A stretch of DNA of 64,000 nucleotides from the NCBI RefSeq assembly GCF_021284765.1, contig NZ_CP089924.1, positions 248,001-312,000 on the forward strand, given 5' to 3'. The notes under the pieces were generated by a model. That model did not search any database and was not told where the DNA came from. It worked only from the letters and a program-made list of their open reading frames with translations. This DNA is from Lysobacter sp. 5GHs7-4. GTDB lineage: Bacteria > Pseudomonadota > Gammaproteobacteria > Xanthomonadales > Xanthomonadaceae. Every line of letters begins with the position of its first letter. Positions within the stretch are counted from its first letter, which is position 1. Position numbers and translations under genes: made by a program. This document shows, one piece after another, positions 1-8,319 of the stretch.

Positions 1-1
1 C

Positions 2-115
2 AAGCGCTTTCCGTCCGGCGTGTTCTACGCCGTGCACGACGACATGGGCGTGGGTGCGTTCGATTGGCGGGATATCGCCAAGGCCTTGTCGCTGCGCGAG
101 CGCTGCGCGGGCTGA
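2..115 (+). CDS. C-terminal fragment, possibly phytase-like (partial)
   Basis: Only the last 37 codons are in the window; the reading frame is open to the left edge and ends in TGA at 113-115. The fragment contains GVFYAVHDD and AFDWRDIAKAL. This resembles the last blade of a beta-propeller phytase (3-phytase, release of phosphate from phytate), which often ends with a similar DWRDI segment. The assignment rests on a short tail and could be wrong. The gene is convergent with the Csu operon, and 65 bases separate the two stop codons. No clear terminator was seen in that gap. Confidence 0.4.
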   Translation, partial: KRFPSGVFYAVHDDMGVGAFDWRDIAKALSLRERCAG

Positions 116-180
116 ACGCGTCCGTTCGCCCCACATGACGCGACGCGCGCTTCTATGCGAACGCGCGTTGCGACCAGCGC

Positions 181-1212
181 TCAGTAGGTCACCGTCACCG
201 TGACCACGTCGCTGTAAATCCCGGCGGGCACCGACTGCACCGCCGGCACGCGCCCGCGCACGGTCAGCGACTGCGAGCTGCCGGCACCGGTGCCCGCCAC
301 GGTATCGGTGCCGATCGTGGCGCCCCAGCGCTGGGTGCGGCCGCTGTCGCGGTACAACTCGTAGCTCAGGAAATTTCCGCTGGCGCCCAGGCGCATGCGG
401 CGCTGCGCGCCGCTGGCGTGCTGGCCGTTGTCCAGCGCCATGTTCCACGGCGTGCGGTGGGTGCAGGTCATGGTGACCGTGGACGTCTGGTCGATGTTGG
501 CGGCCACCGGGCCGGGAACGCCGCCGAAATTCAGATCGCTGGCGCTGTCGATGACGCAATGGTTGGGCACGTTGGCGCTGGCGGTGAATGCGAAGGCGAT
601 GCTGCCGCCGCCGGTGCCACCCGCGAGGCAGGACGCGGGATAGGGCGGCGTGCCCAGCAATTGTTCGGCGTAGCGGTAATCCAGGCGCGTGTGGATGCCG
701 GTGAACGGATTGCTGTGCAGCCCCGCCGACAGACCCAGTTGCGCGGCCACACGGCCGAACAGAGTGGCCGAGGCGTCGCCGCTGCCGCCCAGCACCGGCG
801 CGTTGTATTGCAGGTCGATCTGCACCGGCGTGGGCGTGGCCGGCGTCGATGCGCTGCCCCAAATCTGGCTGCGCGCGGCATCGCGGTAGATCTGGAACTG
901 CATGGGGTCGCCGAAACTATTGGTCATGCGCCGGGGGGTGGTCTGGCCAGCGCCGTTGACGCCGGCGTCGATGTTCAGGCACATGCGTACGCGCACCGTG
1001 GCCAACAACGTCAACGCGCCGGTGTTGCAGGTGACGTTGACCGCGGCGCTGTTGTCGACATCCGCCGCGCCGGTCACCGTACCGAAATTCAGCGGCGTGG
1101 CCGTGGCCGTGCAGCTGGTCGCGGCCTGCACCGGCGACGCTGCGCACCACCCCAGCGCGATACGCAACAGCACGCGCAACGGCAGCCTGGGATCGCGCGG
1201 CGTTGTGCTCAT
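181..1212 (-). CDS. csuE: Csu-type pilus tip subunit with two spore-coat-U domains (CsuE-like)
   Basis: This 343-residue secreted protein has an N-terminal signal peptide ending near SPVQA. Two consecutive spore coat protein U (SCPU) domains follow, at about residues 30-185 and 210-343. Each has the pattern of paired cysteines, LNFG and a closing VTVTY or similar strand. In archaic chaperone-usher (Csu) pili the two-domain subunit CsuE caps the fibre and binds surfaces; single-domain subunits build the rod. Its length is close to Acinetobacter CsuE. It is the last gene of the operon, and its ATG overlaps the usher stop codon by four bases, which suggests translational coupling. The family call is firm; the tip role is inferred from the two-domain architecture. 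Confidence 0.85.
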   Translation of the reverse strand: MSTTPRDPRLPLRVLLRIALGWCAASPVQAATSCTATATPLNFGTVTGAADVDNSAAVNVTCNTGALTLLATVRVRMCLNIDAGVNGAGQTTPRRMTNSFGDPMQFQIYRDAARSQIWGSASTPATPTPVQIDLQYNAPVLGGSGDASATLFGRVAAQLGLSAGLHSNPFTGIHTRLDYRYAEQLLGTPPYPASCLAGGTGGGSIAFAFTASANVPNHCVIDSASDLNFGGVPGPVAANIDQTSTVTMTCTHRTPWNMALDNGQHASGAQRRMRLGASGNFLSYELYRDSGRTQRWGATIGTDTVAGTGAGSSQSLTVRGRVPAVQSVPAGIYSDVVTVTVTY

Positions 1213-3650
1213 GGCGAGGCCTCCGCGTCGCAGCGCAACGGACCGATGCGGGGGATGCGGGCCGCGGCATCCGGATAGTCGAACCGCACCGCGCAGCGGC
1301 CGGATGGCGTCTGCACCTGCAGGCGATTGTTCGCCTCGAGGTTTTCGAGATAGGCCTCGCCGTCGTAGCCGACGACGGCTTCGTCCGTGCCGCCCAGTCG
1401 GCGCACGCGCGCGCCTAACGGCAGCGGTCGGCCGGCGCCGTCGTGCAGCACCACCAACGCCGCGCGCACCGGCGCGATCGCGAAGCGCACGCGTGCGCCG
1501 GCGCGGTCGCTGGGCGTGGCGATGCGTTCGGTATCGGCGATACGCATCGCCGCCGGCAAGGCCATCGGATCGATGGACAGCTTGTTGCGCTGCCAGGCGT
1601 TAAGCGGCACCACCAGCAGCAGACCGTCGGCATCGGTGCGGCCGATGGGGCGATTCTCCAGGCGCACCGGCACATCGGCTATCCCGTCGGTGCTGACCAC
1701 CGCGAACGCGTCGTCGACGCGTCGCGTCGCGAAGCCTCGCCCGCCCATCCACACCAGGCCGCCACTGGCCTGCGCATAACCGTAAGCTTCGCCGCCGCGA
1801 TGCGCCAAACCCAGCCCAAGGCGGCCGTGATCGGTGAGCCAGCCGGCTTCGGCCAGGCCGCCATTGCCACCGTCGCCGGCCTGCAGCTGCACGCGCCAGC
1901 CGGCGCCGCCGTCGCCGGGAATCGGCCGGCTCAGGTCGACCAGCGCATTGTCGCGCCCGCTGCTGCGTTGCCAGGACGTATCGAGGCGACGGTCGCCGTC
2001 CAATGCCATGGCGACGCCGAGGAACAGACTGCGGTCTTTACGATCGTCGAGGTTGCGCTGATAGGACAGGTTGGCCGACCAGTCGCGCCCGAAGTTGCGG
2101 GTCCAGGCGACGCCGACGTAGCGCGCGTCGATGGGACGCCAGGGCGAGGCCGGATCGCTGGCCTGGCGCAGGCGGACATGGCTGAGGCTGAGGTTGCCCA
2201 ACCAGGCGAGGTGCACACCGGCCAATGCGCGCTCGCTGACCTCCGGCGGCGGCGGACCGTACAGCGATGCGATGTCGCGGTAGTCGCCACGCGTGCGCTG
2301 GCTGTCGATGGATACGTGGTAGCGTCCGTTGTTCCAGGCATAACTCCAGGCGGTTTGCGAGCCGCGCGCGTGTTCCAGCCGGCTGCGCGCATGCGAGATG
2401 CCCACCACGCCGGCGCGGCCGATCAGCCACACGCCGCCCAGTCCGGCATTGCGCAGCCCGCCACCGGCTTCGGCGTGCGATTCCAGGGTCAGCCTGTCGC
2501 TGACGCCATAGCGCAGGCTGCCGCTGGCCACCGGTTTGCTGGCGTAGGAGAACGAACGGATGCCGTAGTCCTCTCGTACCAGACCCACGCTCAACGACCA
2601 GTCCGACAAACCCCGCGCCAACAGCGAGCGGCTCGCGTAGAACGGCAGGTCGAGGCTGCGCGTGCGGCCGTAGGCATCGGTGATGAGCAACTGCGCGTTG
2701 CCCGCGCCATCGATGCCGGGCACGGTGGACAGCTGGAACGGCCCCACCGGCACCTCGCCGCGGTACTGGCGCACGCCGCCGACATACAGGTCCACCACCG
2801 ACGGTACCGCCACCTCGCCCAGAAAGGTCGGCAGCGGCGTGGTCACGCGATAGGGTTGCAGGCCGAAATTGCGGCCGATCTGCACGCCGCCCAACCGCAC
2901 CGGCCGCGTCCAGTCCAGGAAGCCGCTGTAGGCATCGCCCACCGTCAGCGTCAACGCCGCTTCGGGAAACGACAGCTCCCAACTGCTCTGCAAGCGCACG
3001 TGCTCGCCACGCCACCCGCCATCGCGGCTGCGGTAGCCGCGCGCGACCGCCGACGTGCTGTAGACGCCAGGGCCTATCCCAAACGCACGCAGCTCGCCGC
3101 TGGCGGTCAGGCCGCTGCTGTCGCGGTCGTGACTGGCGTAGAGATCGTAGTTGAGCAGCAGGCCGGGCGCGGTGGCGGTGACCGGCGCGGCGGCGCCGCC
3201 ACGGAGGTTCAATCGCGTGGTCGCCAACGCCAGCAGCGACAGCGGCGCGTCGATGTCGATGCGTTGGTGGGCGATGTCGTAGCGCGCTTGCACACCCGGC
3301 AACGTGTCGAGAGCGATCTCTTCCGCAACGCCTTGGTCGGCCAGGGCGAAGCCCATACCACGCAGATCGTCAGGCCGCGCGTGCATGCGGCCCTCGCGGT
3401 GCACGAAGCGCGTCAGCCGCGCCTGTCGCGTGCGATTGAGTACGACCTCCAGATACAACACCTGCTCGTCGTCGTACGGACCCGCTTGCGCGCGCGGAAT
3501 GTCGGCGGCCGCGACGCTGCCGTCGGGCGACTGCTGCGCGCCGGCATCCCTTGGCGGCGCGGACAACGCGGCCATCAGCAGCGCGGCGAACAGCCGGCCG
3601 CATGGCGGCGCGACCATCGCTCGCGGCGAGACCGACGCAAGCGCGGACAT
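1209..3650 (-). CDS. csuD: Outer membrane usher of Csu-type pilus (CsuD)
   Basis: This is a fimbrial usher of about 813 residues: an outer-membrane beta-barrel that receives chaperone-subunit complexes and threads the fibre to the cell surface. The chosen ATG at 3650 gives a signal peptide (hydrophobic LFAALLMAALSAPP) and lies 25 bases after the chaperone stop codon. Upstream in-frame starts would overlap the chaperone gene and lack a signal peptide. The protein shows the usher N-terminal domain (LYLEVVLNRT), long alternating beta-barrel segments and a small C-terminal domain ending in RIPRIGPLRC. A downstream ATG at 3617 is an alternative start. It is the third gene of a four-gene operon. 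Confidence 0.9.
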   Translation of the reverse strand: MSALASVSPRAMVAPPCGRLFAALLMAALSAPPRDAGAQQSPDGSVAAADIPRAQAGPYDDEQVLYLEVVLNRTRQARLTRFVHREGRMHARPDDLRGMGFALADQGVAEEIALDTLPGVQARYDIAHQRIDIDAPLSLLALATTRLNLRGGAAAPVTATAPGLLLNYDLYASHDRDSSGLTASGELRAFGIGPGVYSTSAVARGYRSRDGGWRGEHVRLQSSWELSFPEAALTLTVGDAYSGFLDWTRPVRLGGVQIGRNFGLQPYRVTTPLPTFLGEVAVPSVVDLYVGGVRQYRGEVPVGPFQLSTVPGIDGAGNAQLLITDAYGRTRSLDLPFYASRSLLARGLSDWSLSVGLVREDYGIRSFSYASKPVASGSLRYGVSDRLTLESHAEAGGGLRNAGLGGVWLIGRAGVVGISHARSRLEHARGSQTAWSYAWNNGRYHVSIDSQRTRGDYRDIASLYGPPPPEVSERALAGVHLAWLGNLSLSHVRLRQASDPASPWRPIDARYVGVAWTRNFGRDWSANLSYQRNLDDRKDRSLFLGVAMALDGDRRLDTSWQRSSGRDNALVDLSRPIPGDGGAGWRVQLQAGDGGNGGLAEAGWLTDHGRLGLGLAHRGGEAYGYAQASGGLVWMGGRGFATRRVDDAFAVVSTDGIADVPVRLENRPIGRTDADGLLLVVPLNAWQRNKLSIDPMALPAAMRIADTERIATPSDRAGARVRFAIAPVRAALVVLHDGAGRPLPLGARVRRLGGTDEAVVGYDGEAYLENLEANNRLQVQTPSGRCAVRFDYPDAAARIPRIGPLRCDAEASP

Positions 3651-3675
3651 CGGCGGCCCATCGCGCAGCCCTGTC

Positions 3676-4458
3676 TCACCGCGACGTCGCATCCGGCACC
3701 AGCCTGCGCTCGACCGGCTCGCCGTTGACCGTGGCCTCGAATGCGCCGTCGCGCCGCAGATCGGGCCCGGCGACCAGCGCGGCCGGCAGTCGCCAACGCA
3801 TGCGCTGACCGGGCAATACATAGCCCGACAAGCCGGGCGCAATGGCGACGCGCCTGCCGTCGCGGCCGACGAAGCTCAAGTCCGCCAACTGCGCATGCGC
3901 GTCGCCGGTGTTGCCGATCTCGACATAGCGCGCTCCCGCGTCGTCGCTCAGCCGGACCTGCAGAATCGCGCCTGTCGGCGTCGCGGCGGTGACGGTCGCG
4001 CTCGGCAACAGGAACACGGGTATCGAGTAGCGCAACGCCAACCGCAGACGCGTGCGCGAACTGTCCTGCGCCTCGATCGGCAGCTCATCGACGATCACGC
4101 GATAGCTGGCCTCGCGATCGCTGGGCGGCGCCGCGCTGCGTACCACGCGGACCAGCTGCCGCGCGCCCGGCGCCAGCTCAAGCATCGGCGGGCTGAGCAC
4201 CAGGTCGGTCGTGGCGTCCAGCCGATCGACCCCGTCACGCTGCGTCCATCGGAACACGCGCAGCTGCGCGTGCAGCGGTTGCGCGCCGGTATTGCTCAGG
4301 GTCAGTCCCTCGGCCGTCTGCTCGGGCGACAGCGCGATCGTGGTCGGCGCCACCTGCAGACTCGCCGCGCGGCTGTCGTGGCCGATCGCCAGGGTCGCCA
4401 GCGCCAACAAGGCGAACACGACCCGCGGCGCCCCCGAAGAGGCCCGTGTGGGCAACAT
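3676..4458 (-). CDS. csuC: Periplasmic pilus chaperone (CsuC)
   Basis: This 260-residue protein has a signal peptide (VVFALLALATLAIG) followed by a PapD-type chaperone fold. ASLQVAPTTIALSP forms the first strand. Residues around RQLVRVVR and ASYRVIVDELP match the G1/F1 donor region that completes pilin subunits. The chaperone folds Csu subunits in the periplasm and delivers them to the usher. It lies 11 bases downstream of the major pilin gene and 25 bases upstream of the usher gene, so one transcript is likely. Confidence 0.9.
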   Translation of the reverse strand: MLPTRASSGAPRVVFALLALATLAIGHDSRAASLQVAPTTIALSPEQTAEGLTLSNTGAQPLHAQLRVFRWTQRDGVDRLDATTDLVLSPPMLELAPGARQLVRVVRSAAPPSDREASYRVIVDELPIEAQDSSRTRLRLALRYSIPVFLLPSATVTAATPTGAILQVRLSDDAGARYVEIGNTGDAHAQLADLSFVGRDGRRVAIAPGLSGYVLPGQRMRWRLPAALVAGPDLRRDGAFEATVNGEPVERRLVPDATSR

Positions 4459-4469
4459 GACCGTCGCGC

Positions 4470-4976
4470 TCAGTACGCGACGGTGGCGGTAATCGTGTCG
4501 GCGTAGCTCGCCGCGGGGAAGCTGGCGCTGGGCACGCGGCCGTACACCGGATACGCCTGCACCGCGCCCGTGCCGACGCCGGCCACGGTGTCGGTGCCGA
4601 CGGTCTCGCCCCAGATCGCGGTGCGCCCCGCATCGGCATAGAGCTGATACGGCACCAGATCCGACGCGCCGTTGATCATCGCCCGCGCCGCGACCCCGCC
4701 ACCGCCGGCATTGAGCCCCTCATCCAGCGCGATGGTGTAGCCCGTGCCGGGCGTGCAATTGACGTTCAACTGGCCGACCGCATCGATGTCGATGTCGGTG
4801 GAGGGATGCGTGCCGAAGGCCACATTGGTGGCGGCCGGCGTATTCACCGTGCAGCTGCTCTGAATGGTGAGCGTGACGTTGAACGTGGTGGTGGCCGTCT
4901 GCGCCTGAGAGGCCGGCGCATACAACGCGGCGGCGGCCAGCAGAACGGTGGAAAGCCAGGATTGAATCCGTGTCAT
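4470..4976 (-). CDS. csuA/B: Major pilus subunit, spore-coat-U domain (CsuA/B-like)
   Basis: This 168-residue secreted protein has a signal peptide ending ASQAQ and a single SCPU domain (CTVNTPAATNVAFG near the start, YADTITATVAY at the end). Single-domain SCPU proteins form the rod of Csu pili. It is the first gene of the operon. Its ATG at 4976 is preceded by GGGAGAT about six bases upstream, a good ribosome binding site. Acinetobacter operons carry separate csuA/B, csuA and csuB genes; here a single rod subunit is present, so it presumably forms the whole shaft. Confidence 0.85.
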   Translation of the reverse strand: MTRIQSWLSTVLLAAAALYAPASQAQTATTTFNVTLTIQSSCTVNTPAATNVAFGTHPSTDIDIDAVGQLNVNCTPGTGYTIALDEGLNAGGGGVAARAMINGASDLVPYQLYADAGRTAIWGETVGTDTVAGVGTGAVQAYPVYGRVPSASFPAASYADTITATVAY

Positions 4977-5429
4977 GTGCGTATCTCCCGCGCGAAACCT
5001 CTCCTTGGCGCAGGGACAGCGATGCGGCCCCTGCGGGCGACGACAACGGCTAGTCTTTCGGGCACAACGTTTCCACTCTGGACGTGCCGTGTCAAGCGGC
5101 GGCGGCGCAGTTTGGTCGATCGCTCAGGATGGGTTCGGCGCGCCAGGCGAGCGCTTGGACGGTTACCGTCGCCCGCGAGCCAGCAGCGATGCGCTTAATC
5201 GGTCCACTGTCGTCAGGAGCACCAAACTGCGGATGCTCGCAGGGGCCATGGCGCCGTTCACCGGACCAACCTCCAATTGCTTAAGCCGCCAAACGCAAGT
5301 AGCGGCTTTATTGCGTTGAAGAACTATGGGGAACAATCGCGCAGCATTCGCGCTGTCACGCCGGCCCTGCCTTTCGCAACAGACCCGCTGGAGGTTTTCT
5401 TCCTGCATAGGCACATGGATGGAAGCGGC
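4977..5429. other. Intergenic region upstream of the Csu operon
   Basis: This 453-base stretch separates the first Csu gene from the end of the FG-GAP lipoprotein gene. It should hold the Csu promoter near the 4976 end, but no convincing -35/-10 pair was picked out by eye. Short open frames on both strands lack ribosome binding sites and plausible protein composition. GC content falls from left to right toward the low-GC block. Confidence 0.5.
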
Positions 5430-6980
5430 CTATGGCAAACCCTGGCCCACCGTCCGGCCCTCGACGTGGAAGCTTGCAGCGTCTCTCCATCCTTTTCGCT
5501 CGCTCGACAGCGCGTCCGCATCAGGCGCGGGCGACTGCATCACGACAGGCAAGGCTTCATTGATCCTGCATGCGCCTGAAGACATTTGTGGACCGAGCGG
5601 GGGCACGCAACCCTGACCATAGAAGAACCATAGCCCTTCGTGGCCAGCGGCGGCCACCAGATCACGGCACCCGTCGCCATTCAGGTCTCCGGAAGCCAAG
5701 CCGTAATTTCCCATCGTCGTTGCACCAAGCTCGTGGTGGAGATTACCGATCGTCGGTAGCCCTAAGCTGCCATTGCGCTGCAAGTAAAAAGCCACGCCGG
5801 GCTCAAGAATTGGCGATCCCGGCACGGGGCGCATTTGCATGGCAACCAGATCGGTATATCCATCGCCATCGAAATCGGCCGCAACAGGCTGCGAGTTGAT
5901 GAATGGATAGCTAGGCAAGGCAGCTCCCGAAAAGATGCCATCCGCACCGTGGGTATACACGTCGGCATAGTTCCCCTCCACCTGCAACGAGTCCAATCGG
6001 TAGTCCCCGTTGAAGTCGCCGAACACGGGCCCGACCAGCGTGCTTATCAGCGCACCATGCAGCTCGCGCTGCGCCGAAAACCCGCCCTGGGGCAATCCCA
6101 GACGCGCCACGATACGACCGGGCTTGCCGTATACCCCGTTGAGCAAGAAGACCAGATCGCTCAGGCCGTCTCCATTGATGTCCGCCGCACGAGCGCCGTG
6201 GATGCGATAAGGCTCCTTCACCAGAACAGTCTCAACCTGGCTGAAGCCACCGACACCGTTGCCGTACATGATGCGCAGCCAGGGGCAGGAGCTGAACGAG
6301 GTTTGGCCGCAGTCCGCGCCCATGGAATAGTCGGCGAGGTTCATGATCCCCACGATGTCCATATGCCCGTCGCGATCCACGTCCATCGCCGTCAGGTTGT
6401 TGGCCTCTCGCTCCAGGTGACCCAGCACCTGACTAAACGTCCAACCACCCGAGCCATCGGAAAGCAGTAGATTCAATCCTCCGCGTGCATCGAACATTCC
6501 CTGGATACTGGTTGCCACTACATCCAGCACGCCATCTTCGTTCAGATCAGTCAGTGCCAGATCGGAAATCGCCGGACGATTGGCCGGGGATTGATAGCTG
6601 AGCGTCAAGCGACCATCCGCTCCCTGAACGAACACATGGATCCGCCGGTCGCTAGGAAGCGTAACCACGTCGGCGCGCCCATCGCCGTTGACATCGCCTA
6701 CCGCGACAGCGTCGTAGGTCAGCCAAGCGCCGTCTTCTGTCATTTGCCGGTAGCGCTCACCGGTCAGGAAATGAAAGCCGGTAGTGACCTGCGCAACCTG
6801 CATGCCCGAGCGGCGGCCCTGGGATGCGACGCTCTCACTGTTTGCCACAAGTTCCGTCGCACCCTGCGCCTCGCTGGAAGCGTGCTTAGGGGAAGTCGAA
6901 AAACCATCCCCTGACGGCGCAGTGCAGCCAGCCAGGATCGATAGATGGGCAGCGATCAGCCACCGACCGAGAACATGCAT
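5430..6980 (-). CDS. FG-GAP/VCBS seven-bladed beta-propeller lipoprotein
   Basis: This 516-residue predicted lipoprotein has a signal peptide with lipobox LAGC (Cys19). It then has seven calcium-binding-type repeats: DVNGDGRADVV, DLNEDGVLDVV, DVDRDGHMDIV, DINGDGLSDLV, DFNGDYRLDSL, DFDGDGYTDLV and DLNGDGCRDLV. Seven such blades fit an integrin-alpha-like propeller. The fifth blade departs from the DxDxDG rule (Tyr for Gly), so its calcium site may be weak. About 60 residues beyond the last blade are of unknown nature. The gene is clearly less GC-rich than the pilus operon and its neighbours on the minus strand are also lipoproteins. Function is unknown; surface display or ligand binding is a guess. 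Confidence 0.8.
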   Translation of the reverse strand: MHVLGRWLIAAHLSILAGCTAPSGDGFSTSPKHASSEAQGATELVANSESVASQGRRSGMQVAQVTTGFHFLTGERYRQMTEDGAWLTYDAVAVGDVNGDGRADVVTLPSDRRIHVFVQGADGRLTLSYQSPANRPAISDLALTDLNEDGVLDVVATSIQGMFDARGGLNLLLSDGSGGWTFSQVLGHLEREANNLTAMDVDRDGHMDIVGIMNLADYSMGADCGQTSFSSCPWLRIMYGNGVGGFSQVETVLVKEPYRIHGARAADINGDGLSDLVFLLNGVYGKPGRIVARLGLPQGGFSAQRELHGALISTLVGPVFGDFNGDYRLDSLQVEGNYADVYTHGADGIFSGAALPSYPFINSQPVAADFDGDGYTDLVAMQMRPVPGSPILEPGVAFYLQRNGSLGLPTIGNLHHELGATTMGNYGLASGDLNGDGCRDLVAAAGHEGLWFFYGQGCVPPLGPQMSSGACRINEALPVVMQSPAPDADALSSERKGWRDAASFHVEGRTVGQGLP

Positions 6981-7257
6981 AAACTCAACCCCCTGCGAGA
7001 CCTAGCTGCCCACTGCGCTCAGCGCGCATCGTACAACCAGCTCCTGTCCGGATCGAGGGCCCAAAACCTGCCGCTTGCAGGGGCGCCCGCTTAAGTCACC
7101 TCACCCGTCCTTTGCTCGGTCCATAAGCGGCCCCATCCGGCCCTCGCCCCTCTCGCCGCCGCTAGAGGAATTGAACGCGGGCGACAGGCCTTACAAGTAA
7201 GCGGCAAAAGCGTGGTCAGAGCATTCCTTGCGTGAAGGTTGGCCTCAGCCCATTTCC

Positions 7258-7590
7258 CTACATGCTCGGAATGAGGACCAATCTGTTGGCAGAGTCCAAT
7301 TTGACCAGAGCAATTGCTCCGAACTTGGACCTCTCCCCTTCACGATAGACCGCTATTAGATACTCCGCGTCAGTGCGACATACACGATATGTGCGGATTT
7401 GTTCCGGTGGAATCCGAGTGATAGCCGCTATTTCGGCAATCAGCGATTCCTTTGCGACGGGGAGCGACGGGAGCGATACGTCAACACACTCGCCGCCAGA
7501 GCGCTCATGCTGCGCAGATGCCTTCTCCGTCGAGGCCTGGCACCCTAGAATCATTGTAGTAAGCACGACCCATGCCGATCGTATAAACAT
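7258..7590 (-). CDS. Small predicted lipoprotein, unknown function
   Basis: This protein of about 110 residues has a hydrophobic N-terminus ending in lipobox ILGC. The ATG at 7590 is preferred over an upstream TTG because GGAGG lies eight bases before it. The mature part has two further cysteines (GGECVDV and YRVCRTD), a helix-like middle (IAEIAAITRIPPEQIRTY) and a strand-rich tail. It has low GC for this genome. No family is recognised. It lies between the FG-GAP lipoprotein and another lipoprotein, all on the same strand. Confidence 0.65.
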   Translation of the reverse strand: MFIRSAWVVLTTMILGCQASTEKASAQHERSGGECVDVSLPSLPVAKESLIAEIAAITRIPPEQIRTYRVCRTDAEYLIAVYREGERSKFGAIALVKLDSANRLVLIPSM

Positions 7591-7671
7591 GTGAGCCTCC
7601 AACTGCTCATACTTAGGTCATAGGGCGTTTCCTAACCAACGGAACTCCAATCCTAGCTCTTCTCTCTGCGC

Positions 7672-8232
7672 TCAGTACCCGCTGCATGAGGAACGCATCT
7701 TGCGGTCAAACGTTTGATAGGACTTGTCCACAATGGCCGTCGGCAATGCTTTTCTTTCATAGAGCCACGACCTACGGTCACTACCTGAGATCGCGGGGAT
7801 GCGATTGCGCCAGCACCAGCGCCTGAGTTGGTCGCTATCCGTCACAGTCACCTCCGCGCCGGCTTCGTCCAACACCAACGCGACGTGCCTGTCTCTGCTT
7901 CCGAAGCACACCATGCTGCAAGCATCGACTGCCGTTGCAGGAATGCGGGTATCGCCTGGGAAGTAAACGAACTTGTCCACCAGATACAACGCTTCTTCCG
8001 AGAGGTAGACGCTGGTCGAATCGCCGATGCTGGTCACTCCTTTGCGGTTGCGTTCGGTTATCGTCACCCGTTCGACGTCGAGCTTTCGTCCGTCCGCGTC
8101 GTGGTCGTGGTCGTGGCCGTATCGCTCGTGAAGTCGGTCATAAGATCCGGTACATGCCATGAGCATCGTTGTGCTGAGCAACACCATTGCGATTAGGCGA
8201 TGTTCGATATAGGTCATGGCTGTCTGAGTCAT
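7672..8232 (-). CDS. Predicted lipoprotein with His-Asp-rich stretch, unknown function
   Basis: This 186-residue protein has lipobox LMAC near residue 27. An HDHDHD run just after the lipidation site could bind a metal. The rest is soluble, with several cysteines (DACSMVCFG, RRWCWRN, MRSSCSGY). The start could be ATG 8232 or ATG 8217; neither has a strong ribosome binding site, and 8217 would give a more typical signal length. GC is lower than in flanking core genes. No family is recognised. Confidence 0.6.
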   Translation of the reverse strand: MTQTAMTYIEHRLIAMVLLSTTMLMACTGSYDRLHERYGHDHDHDADGRKLDVERVTITERNRKGVTSIGDSTSVYLSEEALYLVDKFVYFPGDTRIPATAVDACSMVCFGSRDRHVALVLDEAGAEVTVTDSDQLRRWCWRNRIPAISGSDRRSWLYERKALPTAIVDKSYQTFDRKMRSSCSGY

Positions 8233-8319
8233 GGTTCGCGAAAGCAGGATTAAAGTCCGGCCGCAGTGGTCATGCCCGAAGATACGCTCTGCATCCGCTT
8301 TTTTTCTACGTAGCGGCCA

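Noticed and set aside
1443..3728. 761-codon open frame on the plus strand opposite the usher gene
   Set aside because: Antiparallel shadow of the usher gene, arising from high GC. No ribosome binding site, Arg/Gln/His-rich composition and no recognisable domain.
5163..5414. 83-codon minus-strand open frame in the gap upstream of the Csu operon
   Set aside because: No ribosome binding site, no signal peptide or domain, and overlapping frames of similar length on the other strand. Not better than chance.
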